Position numbers and translations under genes: made by a program
The notes under the pieces: model-generated
Databases searched by the model: none
Seen by the model: the letters and a program-made list of their open reading frames with translations, nothing else
Told to the model about the DNA's origin: nothing
Assembly (NCBI RefSeq): GCF_900104725.1
Contig: NZ_LT629758.1
Location: forward strand, 1,178,001-1,242,000
Source of the DNA: Actinoplanes derwentensis
GTDB lineage: Bacteria; Actinomycetota; Actinomycetes; Mycobacteriales; Micromonosporaceae
DNA: 64,000 bases
Reading direction: 5' to 3'
In this document: positions 8,647 through 16,814 of the stretch, piece by piece
Numbering within the stretch: the first letter of the stretch is position 1
Layout of the letters: every line of letters starts with the position of its first letter

Positions 8647-9576
8647 TCAGGGCTTGACCGACCGGTAGTAGCGGGCTGCGCCCGGATGCAGCGACACCGG
8701 CAGGGTGGCGATGGCCGTCCGCAGATCCAGCCGCTCGGCCGCCGGATGCGCGGCGGCCAGAGCACCGCGGCGCTCCATCAGCAGGCGGGTCAGGTCGTAC
8801 GCCAGATCGTCCGGCATGGTCGCCGCCACCACCAGCAGGTTGGGTACCGCCACCGTGGCCACCGTCGTCATCGAATAGGCCGACATCGGCACGTCGCGCA
8901 CCACGTAGACGTCGCTGTAGACCCGCCGCAGTTCACCCACCCATGCGGACAGGTCGACCAGGCGGGTGCCGACCTCGGCGCTGACCTGTTTGATCCCGCT
9001 CACCGGCAGCCCGCCGGAGAAGAAGAACGCGTCGATCTCCCGGTTCCGCAGCGCCGAGATCGAGTCGTCCAGGCTCAGCTCACGCCGCTGGATCGCCTGT
9101 GGCATGCCGGCCACCGAGAGCAGACGGTCGGCGGTGACAGTGGTCCCGGAACCGCGCGCGCCGACCGACACCCGCTTGTTCCGGAGGTCGGCCAGCTCGA
9201 GGATCTTGCTGTCGGCCCGGACCACCAGGTGCAGCAGGTCGTCGTAGACCCGGGCCAGTGCCACCAGCCCCGGTTTCGGCTCACCGCCGGTGACCAGCAC
9301 GTCCGCCTGAGTGAACCCGATCTCGGCCCGCCCCTGCGCCACCATCTCCAGGTTCTCCGCCGACGCCGCCGTCGGCAGCACACTCGCGGTCGTGTTGGGC
9401 AGCTCCGCGTCGATGATTTTGCTCAGCGCGGTGCCGATCGCGTAGTAGACCGCGGTCGGGCTGCCGGTCGCGATCCGTACCTCGCGTTCCGGTGTCTCCT
9501 CTTGGCTACAGGCAGTAACCATCAACAGTAGGGTCAGACCGGCGATCGCCATCCGGCGGCTATTTCCGAGGGTCAC
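8647..9576 (-). CDS. TAXI-family solute-binding lipoprotein (orphan)
   Basis: 309 residues. Signal peptide with lipobox VTAC (C23), then VRIATGSPTAVYYAIGTALS, the N-terminal signature of TAXI (TRAP-associated extracytoplasmic immunogenic) binding proteins, and the internal VGARGSGTTVTADRLL segment. It would be anchored to the outer face of the membrane. No TRAP membrane subunit (DctQM-type) is present in the window, so it is unlikely to be a transporter part here. Its position, tail-to-tail with a two-component system, suggests a ligand-sensing role for the kinase; this is inference. Confidence 0.9.
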   Translation of the reverse strand: MTLGNSRRMAIAGLTLLLMVTACSQEETPEREVRIATGSPTAVYYAIGTALSKIIDAELPNTTASVLPTAASAENLEMVAQGRAEIGFTQADVLVTGGEPKPGLVALARVYDDLLHLVVRADSKILELADLRNKRVSVGARGSGTTVTADRLLSVAGMPQAIQRRELSLDDSISALRNREIDAFFFSGGLPVSGIKQVSAEVGTRLVDLSAWVGELRRVYSDVYVVRDVPMSAYSMTTVATVAVPNLLVVAATMPDDLAYDLTRLLMERRGALAAAHPAAERLDLRTAIATLPVSLHPGAARYYRSVKP

Positions 9577-9716
9577 TGTGCGTCCAAGATCACTGTGTTT
9601 CCCTACGCGGGAGGGCCCGGTCCGCGCAAGTTTCCCTCAAGTCTGCGTCACGGGTGTACCAGCCGAACGGCCGATCGGCGACGGTGACGTGACAAACCAC
9701 GGGAGGGGAGAAGTCG

Positions 9717-10382
9717 ATGGATCGCACAGCGACGTTGGATCACGCCGCGACACGCGCCGTCGTGCTCGCCGGTGCACTGCCCGCCGCCTTCGAGTCGGCA
9801 GTTCTGGCCGCATGTGTGGACGCCAGTCGCACACTGCGGCCGACTCCGCTCAAGGCGGTACCGCGCGCCGGTGAGGCCCTGGCCGAGTTCGACCGCGAGG
9901 ACCCGGCCGAACGGCTCGAATTCCTGCTCACCGGCCTCGGCTGCCTGACCTGGCGGGACAGCCGCTCCGGCGGGGAACGACGGCGGTACTCCGTCGAACG
10001 TGTCCTCGTGCACGAATCGCAACGCCACGCAACCTCCCGGATGCTCGACTCCGCCTGGCGTCAGGGACGGCAGGCCCTGCTCAGCGCCGAACCACTCGGC
10101 GCATCTTCGCCCCGCAACGCCCAGCGCCTCACCCTCGCGCAGGCCGCTTGGCGGGCCGCCCTGCTCGCCGCCGGGCACCGACGCCGCCGGCACGTGCTTT
10201 CGGTGATGATCCGTGACCAGGAGGTCGCGGCGGTGCTGGTCCGGGCGGCCCGGTTGCTCGGCGTGACCGCCGACGTCACTCGGCGCAGCGGATGCGTGGT
10301 GGTCACCGTGCCCGCGGACGCCGCTGACCTGCTCCCGGCGACCCCGCCCCGGTTGCGGTTGCGCGACTCGGCGCTGGTTTAA
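9717..10382 (+). CDS. conserved-looking protein of unknown function
   Basis: 221 residues from an ATG preceded by a strong GGGAGGGGAG ribosome site. Codon bias is that of a real gene. The protein is rich in Ala, Arg and Leu with several amphipathic helices and a C-terminal alpha/beta segment (VLVRAARLLGVTADVTRRSG then CVVVTVPADAADLL), which could be a small nucleic-acid-binding or regulatory domain. No family recognised. It is transcribed divergently from the TAXI lipoprotein gene and ends at a strong terminator, so it is monocistronic. Confidence 0.6.
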   Translation: MDRTATLDHAATRAVVLAGALPAAFESAVLAACVDASRTLRPTPLKAVPRAGEALAEFDREDPAERLEFLLTGLGCLTWRDSRSGGERRRYSVERVLVHESQRHATSRMLDSAWRQGRQALLSAEPLGASSPRNAQRLTLAQAAWRAALLAAGHRRRRHVLSVMIRDQEVAAVLVRAARLLGVTADVTRRSGCVVVTVPADAADLLPATPPRLRLRDSALV

Positions 10383-10404
10383 AGCCTTTTCTTCGGTACG
10401 GGGG

Positions 10405-10441
10405 TGAACGCTCGACCGTTCTTCCGGCGGTCGAGCGTTCA
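10405..10441 (+). terminator. strong hairpin terminator
   Basis: A perfect 14-bp inverted repeat TGAACGCTCGACCG / CGGTCGAGCGTTCA (10405-10418, 10428-10441) with a 9-nt loop starts 23 bp after the stop of the upstream gene. There is no U-tract, as is common in actinomycetes. Confidence 0.8.
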
Positions 10442-10453
10442 GCGTCTGTACTC

Positions 10454-10528
10454 CGGTCGCCGGGCATCAGTCGTCCCTACCTCGGTCGCCGGGTGTCGGG
10501 CTTTCATGATCCGGTCGCCGGGTGTCAG
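10454..10528. repeat. three tandem 29-bp repeats with a conserved 17-bp core
   Basis: CGGTCGCCGGG followed by a near-constant 6 nt starts at 10454, 10483 and 10512, exactly 29 bp apart; the other 12 bp of each unit differ. The last copy covers the stop codon of the minus-strand GlsB-like gene. Too few and too degenerate for CRISPR. Confidence 0.7.
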
Positions 10529-10827
10529 CCGTCGCGGCCGGTGTCGACCGCCTTCATCAGCATGGCCGCGATCGCCACGCCGACCACCGCGATACCCACC
10601 TGCACGCCGACGACCGCCCAGTCGTACCCGCGGCCCGCGACGGTGAACAGCCAGTCGCTGTGCAGGTTCCACCGGTCCGCGGCCCAGGCGCCGGCGACCG
10701 CCGCACCCATGCCGATCAGCACCGTCGGGATCACGCCGATACTCTGCCGTCCCGGCAGGACGGCCCGTGCCGCCACTCCGATGATCGCGCCGAACACGAT
10801 CGCCACCACATAATCCTGAGCGTCCAC
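10525..10827 (-). CDS. GlsB/YeaQ/YmgE-family (transglycosylase-associated) membrane protein
   Basis: 100 residues. The GTG at 10827 has a GGGAGG ribosome site 5 nt upstream; the longer frame to 10842 lacks one. Three hydrophobic helices with glycine-rich turns (IVFGAIIGVAARAVLPG, IPTVLIGMGAAVAGAWAADR, VGVQVGIAVVGVAIAAML) are the standard fold of these small stress-induced membrane proteins. The usual GLxxxLLxGxxG segment is replaced by a shorter version, and a hydrophilic insert (WNLHSDWLFTVAGRGYDW) separates helices 2 and 3. Confidence 0.85.
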   Translation of the reverse strand: MDAQDYVVAIVFGAIIGVAARAVLPGRQSIGVIPTVLIGMGAAVAGAWAADRWNLHSDWLFTVAGRGYDWAVVGVQVGIAVVGVAIAAMLMKAVDTGRDG

Positions 10828-10868
10828 AGCGCCTCCCCTCAAGGTCGCAAGGTGCCCAGGGTGCCAGA

Positions 10869-10894
10869 CGTGTCAAACGTCCACGTTTGACACG
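10869..10894. promoter_or_regulatory. 26-bp perfect palindrome upstream of the GlsB-like gene
   Basis: CGTGTCAAACGT and ACGTTTGACACG (12-bp arms) flank a central CC. It lies 42 bp upstream of the GTG of the GlsB-like gene and 77 bp past the end of the lysozyme-like gene, so it could be an operator (dyad with a short centre) or a terminator hairpin. Confidence 0.55.
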
Positions 10895-10914
10895 CGCCGA
10901 CACCACCCGCCGCA

Positions 10915-10957
10915 GTGTGGTGAGTCGGGGTGCGATCCGAACCTCAACTCACCACAC
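10915..10957. repeat. 43-bp dispersed hairpin repeat, copy A
   Basis: GTGTGGTGAGT (10915-10925) and ACTCACCACAC (10947-10957) form an 11-bp stem. The 43 bp match 62694-62736 at 36 of 43 positions without gaps. It begins 14 bp past the stop of the minus-strand lysozyme-like gene. Part of the interior, read in reverse, resembles a tRNA T-arm, but no tRNA is present. Confidence 0.75.
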
Positions 10958-10970
10958 CACGGCGTGGCGG

Positions 10971-11522
10971 TCAGGTGCAGGTGGTGGCGGGGCTCAGCTC
11001 GCTGACCAGGCGAGTGGCGGTGTCGCTGTGTTTGGCGTACGCCTCGGGGAACGCGGAGATCTGGACCGCCTGGGCCGCCTCGGTGAGCCGCATCTTCTCC
11101 CAGTTCCGGATCTTGAGAAGTTTGTCGTAGAACTTCCCGGTCTGGTACGCCGGATCCCGGAGCTGTTTCGGCGTGCCCCAGCCCTGACTGGGCCGCTGCT
11201 GGAAGAGCCCGATCGAATCCCGGTCCCCGCCGCGTAGGTTGCGCAGGGTGGACTCCTGCAGGGCGGTGGCGACCGCGACCACCTGTCCCTGAACCGGCAC
11301 TCTCCGTTCGGTGCCGATCGTGACGATGATCCGGGCGTTGGCGACCTGTTCCTCGCTCCACCGGTCCAGTTCCGATTTCGCGGAGGACGAGACGACTTTC
11401 GCGGACGACGGGACGACGGTCGTGGGCACGCAGGCGGCGGTGGTGGCGTCGGCCGACCGGAACTGCGAGAGCACCAGCAACGTGGCGAGAGCGGACACGA
11501 CGACGGTGAGGAGCAGGCGCAA
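10971..11522 (-). CDS. secreted lysozyme-like-fold protein
   Basis: 183 residues from a TTG start with GGAAGG 7 nt upstream. An N-terminal hydrophobic segment (LLLTVVVSALATLLVLSQF) exports or anchors it. The central part reads VVAVATALQESTLRNLRGGD then DSIGLFQQRPSQGWGTP, with the Glu of LQES in the place of the catalytic Glu of lytic-transglycosylase/lysozyme-like folds; this block occurs in many actinobacterial proteins, often fused to M23 peptidases. Here it stands alone. Probable peptidoglycan-binding or cleaving role in the wall. The TTG start is a reasonable but not unique choice. Confidence 0.75.
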   Translation of the reverse strand: MRLLLTVVVSALATLLVLSQFRSADATTAACVPTTVVPSSAKVVSSSAKSELDRWSEEQVANARIIVTIGTERRVPVQGQVVAVATALQESTLRNLRGGDRDSIGLFQQRPSQGWGTPKQLRDPAYQTGKFYDKLLKIRNWEKMRLTEAAQAVQISAFPEAYAKHSDTATRLVSELSPATTCT

Positions 11523-11675
11523 GACGGTACCTTCCAGGAACGTGAACCGTTCGCACGATATCGACCGTTCGTGATCCGCCGCTTCACCCCACCGGTCAGA
11601 TCATCCGGCCAATGTGGTCGATGCCGGGCGGGCCGAACTTGCGCAGGCGGTACCTGGTGACCGACGGTGAGCGGC

Positions 11676-12467
11676 ATGAAGGTCAGTCATCTGAACTGTG
11701 GCAGCATGCGGCCGTGGGCATCGCCCGGCGGACTGGTCTGCCACGTGCTGCTCGTGGAGACCGGCGACGGTCTCGTGCTTGTCGACTCCGGGTTCGGGCT
11801 GCGGGACATCGCCGAGCCCGCCCGCCGGATCGGGGCGGCCCGGCATCTGATCCGGCCGGTCCTGGATCCCCGGGAGACCGCGATCCGGCAGGTCGAGAAG
11901 CTGGGGCACGATCCCGCGGACGTCCGGGACGTGGTGCTCACCCACGGCGACGCCGACCACACCGGCGGCCTGGCCGACTTCCCGCACGCCCGGGTGCACC
12001 TGACCGCCGCCGAGTCGTCGGCCGTGCAGCAGCCGCGGACCCGCAACGAACGCACCCGCTACCTGCCGACCCAGCGCGAACACGGCCCCCAGCTGGTCGA
12101 ACACGATCCGGCCCGCGGTGACGGCTGGCGCGGGTTCGCCGCGGCCGCCGAGATCCTGCCGGGGGTGGTGCTGATCGGGCTGAGCGGGCACACCCGCGGG
12201 CACGCCGCGGTCGCCGTCGACGCCGGGGACCGCTGGATCCTGCACACCGGGGACGCCTTCTACCACCGGGGACAGATCGACGGTACGGGCCAGGTGTCCC
12301 GCACCTTGACGGTGATGGAACGGGCGGTCGCTCACGACTGGTCCCGGGTCCGCGCCAACCACGCCCGCCTCACCGAGCTCCAGGCGGCCGCCGACCCCGG
12401 TCTGCTGCTGGTCAACGCCCACGATCCGGAACTGCTCCGCCGCGCCGCCGCAGATCCGCGGGATTGA
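11676..12467 (+). CDS. MBL-fold metallo-hydrolase
   Basis: 263 residues from ATG 11676 (MKVSHLNCGSMRP); a GTG 9 bp upstream is the alternative. The metal-binding core reads LTHGDADHTGG, i.e. the HxHxDH motif with Asp in place of the second His, then SGHTRGHAAV and LHTGDAFYH for the other ligands, and a late NAHDP. This resembles lactonase/glyoxalase-II-like branches of the superfamily. Cytosolic. The substrate is unknown. It stands as a single gene between the lysozyme-like and TadG-like genes. Confidence 0.88.
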   Translation: MKVSHLNCGSMRPWASPGGLVCHVLLVETGDGLVLVDSGFGLRDIAEPARRIGAARHLIRPVLDPRETAIRQVEKLGHDPADVRDVVLTHGDADHTGGLADFPHARVHLTAAESSAVQQPRTRNERTRYLPTQREHGPQLVEHDPARGDGWRGFAAAAEILPGVVLIGLSGHTRGHAAVAVDAGDRWILHTGDAFYHRGQIDGTGQVSRTLTVMERAVAHDWSRVRANHARLTELQAAADPGLLLVNAHDPELLRRAAADPRD

Positions 12468-12554
12468 CACAGCGGTATCGGGCAACTCGGCCCCGGAGGG
12501 CCAGAGTCGGCCGTACGAGGGGAAGGATCTGCCGGGCGCTGGTTTCGTTTGGGG

Positions 12555-13793
12555 GTGTTCAGCACTTTTATCCGGCGCAGGCGACGGGGACGGTGGTCAC
12601 GGGACTCCGAGCACGGCGCCGTGGCGGTGATCTTCGCGATCTTCCTCGGCAGTTCGGTCCTGGCCGGTATGTGCGCGCTCGTGATCGACGTCGGGCTGCT
12701 CTACAACGAGCGCGAGCAGCTGATCACCGGCGCGGACTCGGCGTCGTTCAAGGTCGCGATCAACTGCGTGAAGGATCCCACCTCCTGTACGCCGGCGGTG
12801 CAGACCCCGGTCGCGGTGACGTACGCCGGGAAGAACGCCAAGGACACCAAGTCCGACGCCAAGATCTGCTTCGACGACACCGGCTGCCCGGTGTGGAACA
12901 CCCCGAAGGCGTGCCCGCCGCCGCCTGTCGTGCCGGCCGGGTTCGGCAAGGGGAACTGGGTGGAGGTGCGGACCAGCACTGTCACGTCGGCCGGTGGCAC
13001 CCTGATCCCGCCGGTCTTCGCGAAGTCCGTCACCGACGGCCATTACCAGGGCACCCAGGTCGGGGCGTGCGCCCGGGTCGCGTGGGGCCCGCCGGCCGTC
13101 GAGAAGGTGTTCGCCCTCGGCATCTCGCTGTGTGACTGGAAGCGGATGACCAGCAACGGGACGGTCTTCTACAACCCGCTCGGTACGTTGCTCAACGACA
13201 TCGGCCTGTTCCAGCTGATCGGCCTGCCCAGCCCGACACCCGGCGTGGACAGCCCGATCCCGCAGGTGTTGCCGCTGACCGCGCTCGGCCTGCCGCTGCC
13301 GTCCTGTACCACCCCGGTCGACCTGACCGTGCCACGCGGCTACGTCTGGCTGCAGTACCCGGATCTGACCCCGCCGGACAGCGAATGCATGATGGATCTG
13401 AAGGTCGACGACCTGCCCCGGTCGTTCCTGCTGTCCGGCCTGCTCATCGGCACGATCTGCGCGCAGAAGCTACAGGCGAAGGTGGGCAAGGGCCCGTTCC
13501 TGGTGCCGATCTTCGACAAGATCGTGCCGGAGTTGATCTCGCTGGCCCCGCAGTACCACATCGTCGGGTTCGCGCCGTTCGTCGTCACCGGCTACTCGAC
13601 GTTGATCCCCGGCGTGGTGAACTCGGTGAGCAGCATCCTCAGCGGCGGCCTGCTGGCCGCCCTCACCACGCTGCTCTGCACCACCGCGGCCTGCATCTAC
13701 GGCTACTTCACCAAGACACTGGTCCCGCACAGCAGGCCGGTGTTCGGTACCGGGCCCAACTTCGGTGCGACCGTGATCGGGCGTACCGGCTAG
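12555..13793 (+). CDS. TadE/TadG-like pilus-associated protein
   Basis: 412 residues from GTG 12555 (an in-frame TTG lies 6 bp upstream). A basic N-terminus is followed by SEHGAVAVIFAIFLGSSVLAG and MCALVIDVGLLYNEREQLITGADSAS, the membrane segment and downstream helix of Flp-pilus TadG-like proteins. The long exported remainder contains many cysteines (CVKDPTSC, CFDDTGC, CTTPVD, CTTAACI) that probably form disulfides, and a second hydrophobic stretch near the end. No other tad/flp genes are in the window, so a stand-alone envelope role is possible. Its TAG stop shares bases with the TAG of the convergent GAF/PAS gene. Confidence 0.8.
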   Translation: MFSTFIRRRRRGRWSRDSEHGAVAVIFAIFLGSSVLAGMCALVIDVGLLYNEREQLITGADSASFKVAINCVKDPTSCTPAVQTPVAVTYAGKNAKDTKSDAKICFDDTGCPVWNTPKACPPPPVVPAGFGKGNWVEVRTSTVTSAGGTLIPPVFAKSVTDGHYQGTQVGACARVAWGPPAVEKVFALGISLCDWKRMTSNGTVFYNPLGTLLNDIGLFQLIGLPSPTPGVDSPIPQVLPLTALGLPLPSCTTPVDLTVPRGYVWLQYPDLTPPDSECMMDLKVDDLPRSFLLSGLLIGTICAQKLQAKVGKGPFLVPIFDKIVPELISLAPQYHIVGFAPFVVTGYSTLIPGVVNSVSSILSGGLLAALTTLLCTTAACIYGYFTKTLVPHSRPVFGTGPNFGATVIGRTG

Positions 13794-16648
13794 GAATCGT
13801 TCTTCTGTTGTTCCAGGGCCCGCTCGCCGGGTGGCAGGGAGCAGACCCGGAGCACCTCCTGGCACAGGTTGTCCAGCCGGGACACCGACCGGGCGATGGC
13901 GGTGACCGCGCGCTGCTGCTGCGGTGCGAGTTCGTCGGCACCGCCGAGCAGCGTCTCGGCGTAACCGCTGATCGTGGTCAGCGGGGTCCGGATCTCGTGG
14001 GACAGGATGCTCATCAGGTCGCGCTTCATCGCGTCGGCCTCGGCGAGCGCGGTGTTGGTGTGCTGGAGCTCGGCGTTGCGCTCACCGAGGGCCCGGTTGG
14101 CCACGTCGCGGTCGCGTTCGGCGGCCACCCGGGCCGAGATGTCGGTGACCGCGGTGATGATCGTGGCCGGCCGGTCCAGGTGGTCGCGCAGCATCGACAC
14201 GCCGATCTGCGCCTCGACGATCCGGCCGTCGGCGGCGATCAACCGCTGGTGCCGGTCGGTGGCCGAGTCGCCGACGAACAGCCCGGCGGCGGCCGCCCAG
14301 TTCAGGTGCCGGTCCTCGGGGTGGGTGAGGCTGTCGATGGTGCGGCCGGCGAGGGCGTCGGGGGCGTAACCCAGGATGTCGGCGAGCGCCGGATTGGCCT
14401 GCAGGACGGTGCCGTCGACGTGCAGCATGGCCTGCCCTACGGTGGAGAGGGCGAACTGCGCGTGCAGCAGCCGCTCACGGTCGGCGAGTGCGGTCTCGGC
14501 CTTGCGCCGGTCGGTGACGTCCAGGTTGACTTCGAGGATCGCGGCCGGCGCGCCGTAGTCGTCGTACTGCACCGACTGGTGGCTGTGCACGGTGAGGCGG
14601 CTGCCGTCGGCGCGCAGCTGGTCGAGTTCGCCCTCCCAGCGGCCCTCGGCGTCCAGGGCGGTGTCGACCTCGGCCCGGTCGGTGGGGTACCGGGTGTCGA
14701 GCAGCCGGTCGCTGCTCTTGCCGACGACGGCACTGGACGGCCAGCCGTAGGTGAGTTCGGCACCGGTGTTCCAGCCGATGATCCTCGAGTCGAGGTCGCG
14801 GACGATCACCGCGATCGGGGCGAGCCGCAGCAGTTCGGCCTGCTGCTCGGCGATCGCCTTGGCCCGGTGACGTTCGGTGACGTCGGAGCAGAGCCCGTCG
14901 ACGAAGAGCAGGTCGCCGTCGCGGCGGGGCACACCGCGGGTCCAGATCCAGCGGGTGACACCGTCCGCACCGGCCATCCGGCACTCGACCTCGGCCTGGA
15001 CGCCGTCGCGGAGCTGATCGACGAACCGGAGATAGGTCGCCCGGTCGTCCTGGTGGATCGTGCGGTACAGATGCCGGGTGAGGTCGGCTTCGGCGGTGAT
15101 CGTCTCCAGGCTGGCGCCGAAGAACGTGTCGACGTTGCCCTGGGCGTGGACGGTGCGGGCGGTCCCGTCCGGGAGCAGTTCCACGGTCCACAGGAAGTCG
15201 GTGATGTTGTCGACGATCCGGGCCAGGGCGTCCCGGGCGACTGCCAGCTCCCGGTCCAGGTCGGCGGCCCGGCGGCGCTGCACGGCCTGGCCGATGTACG
15301 CCGACACGCTCTCCAGGCTGGCGATCAGCTCGTCGTCGCGGACGTCGTGCCGCTGATGGTCGGCGATCATGAGCACGCCGACGACGTCGGTGCCGTCCCG
15401 GACCGGCACGGCGGCGACCGCGTGCAGGCCGGCCTTCCCGGCTTCGGCGGCCCGCGGCAGACCGCTGGACGGCAGGTCGGCGATCCACTGCGAGGCGCCG
15501 GCCGCCCACACCGTTCCCGGGACCCCGACCCCTGGCGCGTACGCCACCGTCACCTCCATCAGCACGGCGATCTTCGGGTCGGCGCTGTAGACCGCGAGCC
15601 GTTCCAGGCAGGACTGGTCGGGGGTGCGGTGCCAGTATTCGAGGTACGGCCAGCCGAGCCGGCCGCCCAGTCCGGTGACCACGTCCCGGGCGGCCTCCTG
15701 GGCCGTGCCGGCCTGGAGCAGGATGCCCGAGACAGCCTGTTCGGTGTCCCGTAGGTGCTGGGTGCGCTTGCGGTCGGAGATGTCCCGGACGAAGGTGTGG
15801 AAGGCGTGCCCGTCCGGTTCGACAAGCACCGACAGCGCCATCTCGGCGGGGAAGACCCGGCCGTCGCGGTGCAGCAGTTCCAGTTCGACACGCTGACCGC
15901 TCATGGTGGCGGCGGTGGTGCTCTGGATCCAGGCCTCGTCGCCCCGCCGCGGTTCCGGCAGGATCAGGTCGACGACCGGCCGGCCGATGGCCTCGGCGCT
16001 GGTCCAGCCGAAGGTCCGTTCGGCGGCGTGGTTCCAGCCGGTGACGATGCCCTGGCTGTCACCGGCGATGAAGGCGTCCAGGGTGGTGTCGAGGAACCGC
16101 TGCGACCGGGCGGCGAGCTGCTCGGTCGCGTACGAGGCCATCCGGGCGGCGATCTCGGAGGCGGCGGCCAGCCCGAGATCCTCCATCAGCTCGACGTCGG
16201 CGGCCGACCACGAGCGGGGCCGGCGGTCGACGACACAAAGCGTGCCGAGCACCGCCTGGGCCGGGGAGCGCAGCGGCACCCCGAGATAGGCGACCGCCTC
16301 GTACGCCTCGATCGACGGGTTGCCGGCCAGATCCGGGTCGATCCGGGCGTCGTCGACGACGAGCGTCCGCCCGGACTCCACCACGTGTTTGCAGTACGAG
16401 TGCGACAGCGGGAACTGCCGGGCCGCGGCCAGCTCGCCGGCCAGCCCGGTCTCGGCGGTGAAGAACTGCCGGTCGGCCCCGACCAGCGACACCGCCGACA
16501 CCGGTGCGCCGAGCAGCCGCGACGCCAGGACGGTGAGCCGCTGCAGCGCCTCGGAGGGCGCGCCGTCCACCAGCCCGGTCGCGTCGACCTGCGCCAGCCG
16601 CGCCGGATCCTGAATCACCGTGCTGAGCTCTGCCGTCTGTCCTGCCAC
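13790..16648 (-). CDS. multi-GAF/PAS sensor protein ending after HisKA (no ATPase domain)
   Basis: 952 residues from a GTG at 16648 (another GTG at 16618). Order: GAF (ADRQFFTAETGLAGEL, SHSYCKHVVESGRTLVV), PAS/PAC (GIVTGWNHAAERTFGWTSAE), second GAF (VAAVPVRDGTDVVGVLMIAD), three further PAS/PAC units, a coiled-coil linker, and HisKA with H884 in MSILSHEIRTPLTTISGYAE. Only 68 residues follow the His; no N, G1 or G2 box exists. The stop abuts the convergent TadG-like gene (shared CTAG), and no ATPase remnant is visible beyond it. It may dimerise with or be phosphorylated by another kinase. The start is uncertain; the longer frame would run into the divergent gene. Confidence 0.85.
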   Translation of the reverse strand: MAGQTAELSTVIQDPARLAQVDATGLVDGAPSEALQRLTVLASRLLGAPVSAVSLVGADRQFFTAETGLAGELAAARQFPLSHSYCKHVVESGRTLVVDDARIDPDLAGNPSIEAYEAVAYLGVPLRSPAQAVLGTLCVVDRRPRSWSAADVELMEDLGLAAASEIAARMASYATEQLAARSQRFLDTTLDAFIAGDSQGIVTGWNHAAERTFGWTSAEAIGRPVVDLILPEPRRGDEAWIQSTTAATMSGQRVELELLHRDGRVFPAEMALSVLVEPDGHAFHTFVRDISDRKRTQHLRDTEQAVSGILLQAGTAQEAARDVVTGLGGRLGWPYLEYWHRTPDQSCLERLAVYSADPKIAVLMEVTVAYAPGVGVPGTVWAAGASQWIADLPSSGLPRAAEAGKAGLHAVAAVPVRDGTDVVGVLMIADHQRHDVRDDELIASLESVSAYIGQAVQRRRAADLDRELAVARDALARIVDNITDFLWTVELLPDGTARTVHAQGNVDTFFGASLETITAEADLTRHLYRTIHQDDRATYLRFVDQLRDGVQAEVECRMAGADGVTRWIWTRGVPRRDGDLLFVDGLCSDVTERHRAKAIAEQQAELLRLAPIAVIVRDLDSRIIGWNTGAELTYGWPSSAVVGKSSDRLLDTRYPTDRAEVDTALDAEGRWEGELDQLRADGSRLTVHSHQSVQYDDYGAPAAILEVNLDVTDRRKAETALADRERLLHAQFALSTVGQAMLHVDGTVLQANPALADILGYAPDALAGRTIDSLTHPEDRHLNWAAAAGLFVGDSATDRHQRLIAADGRIVEAQIGVSMLRDHLDRPATIITAVTDISARVAAERDRDVANRALGERNAELQHTNTALAEADAMKRDLMSILSHEIRTPLTTISGYAETLLGGADELAPQQQRAVTAIARSVSRLDNLCQEVLRVCSLPPGERALEQQKNDS

Positions 16649-16724
16649 GTCTGGTAAGTCGGCATCCTGGCCGCAGACTTGACAACTGGGCCCGCATTGA
16701 CATCGATGTTTCTGTGATGTTTCA

Positions 16725-16797
16725 GTGTGAGCGATAACAATCGATGTCGATCTCCGGCCGTCCCCGGGGTCGGCGCACGGCTGTTTATCGCTAACAC
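16725..16797. promoter_or_regulatory. paired LacI-type operators between the GAF/PAS gene and GH127 gene
   Basis: GTGTGAGCGATAACA (16725-16739) and, inverted, TGTTTATCGCTAACAC (16782-16797; reverse complement GTGTTAGCGATAAACA) share the core AGCGATAA. They lie 57 bp apart, the second 17 bp before the GH127 start. The core is typical of LacI/GalR-family operators of sugar-utilisation genes. TTGACA (16697-16702) upstream may be the -35 box. No LacI gene is in the window. Confidence 0.6.
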
Positions 16798-16814
16798 TCT
16801 GACTCGGAGGCCCG

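Noticed and set aside
10454..10528. Possible CRISPR array
   Set aside because: Only three units, 12-bp variable parts, and no cas genes.
10926..10946. tRNA-like T-arm in the hairpin repeat
   Set aside because: No acceptor stem, anticodon arm or D-arm could be placed on either strand, here or at 62703-62727.
13385..15754. 789-residue plus-strand frame across TadG-like and GAF/PAS genes
   Set aside because: Crosses two real genes in different orientations; it is a composition artefact.
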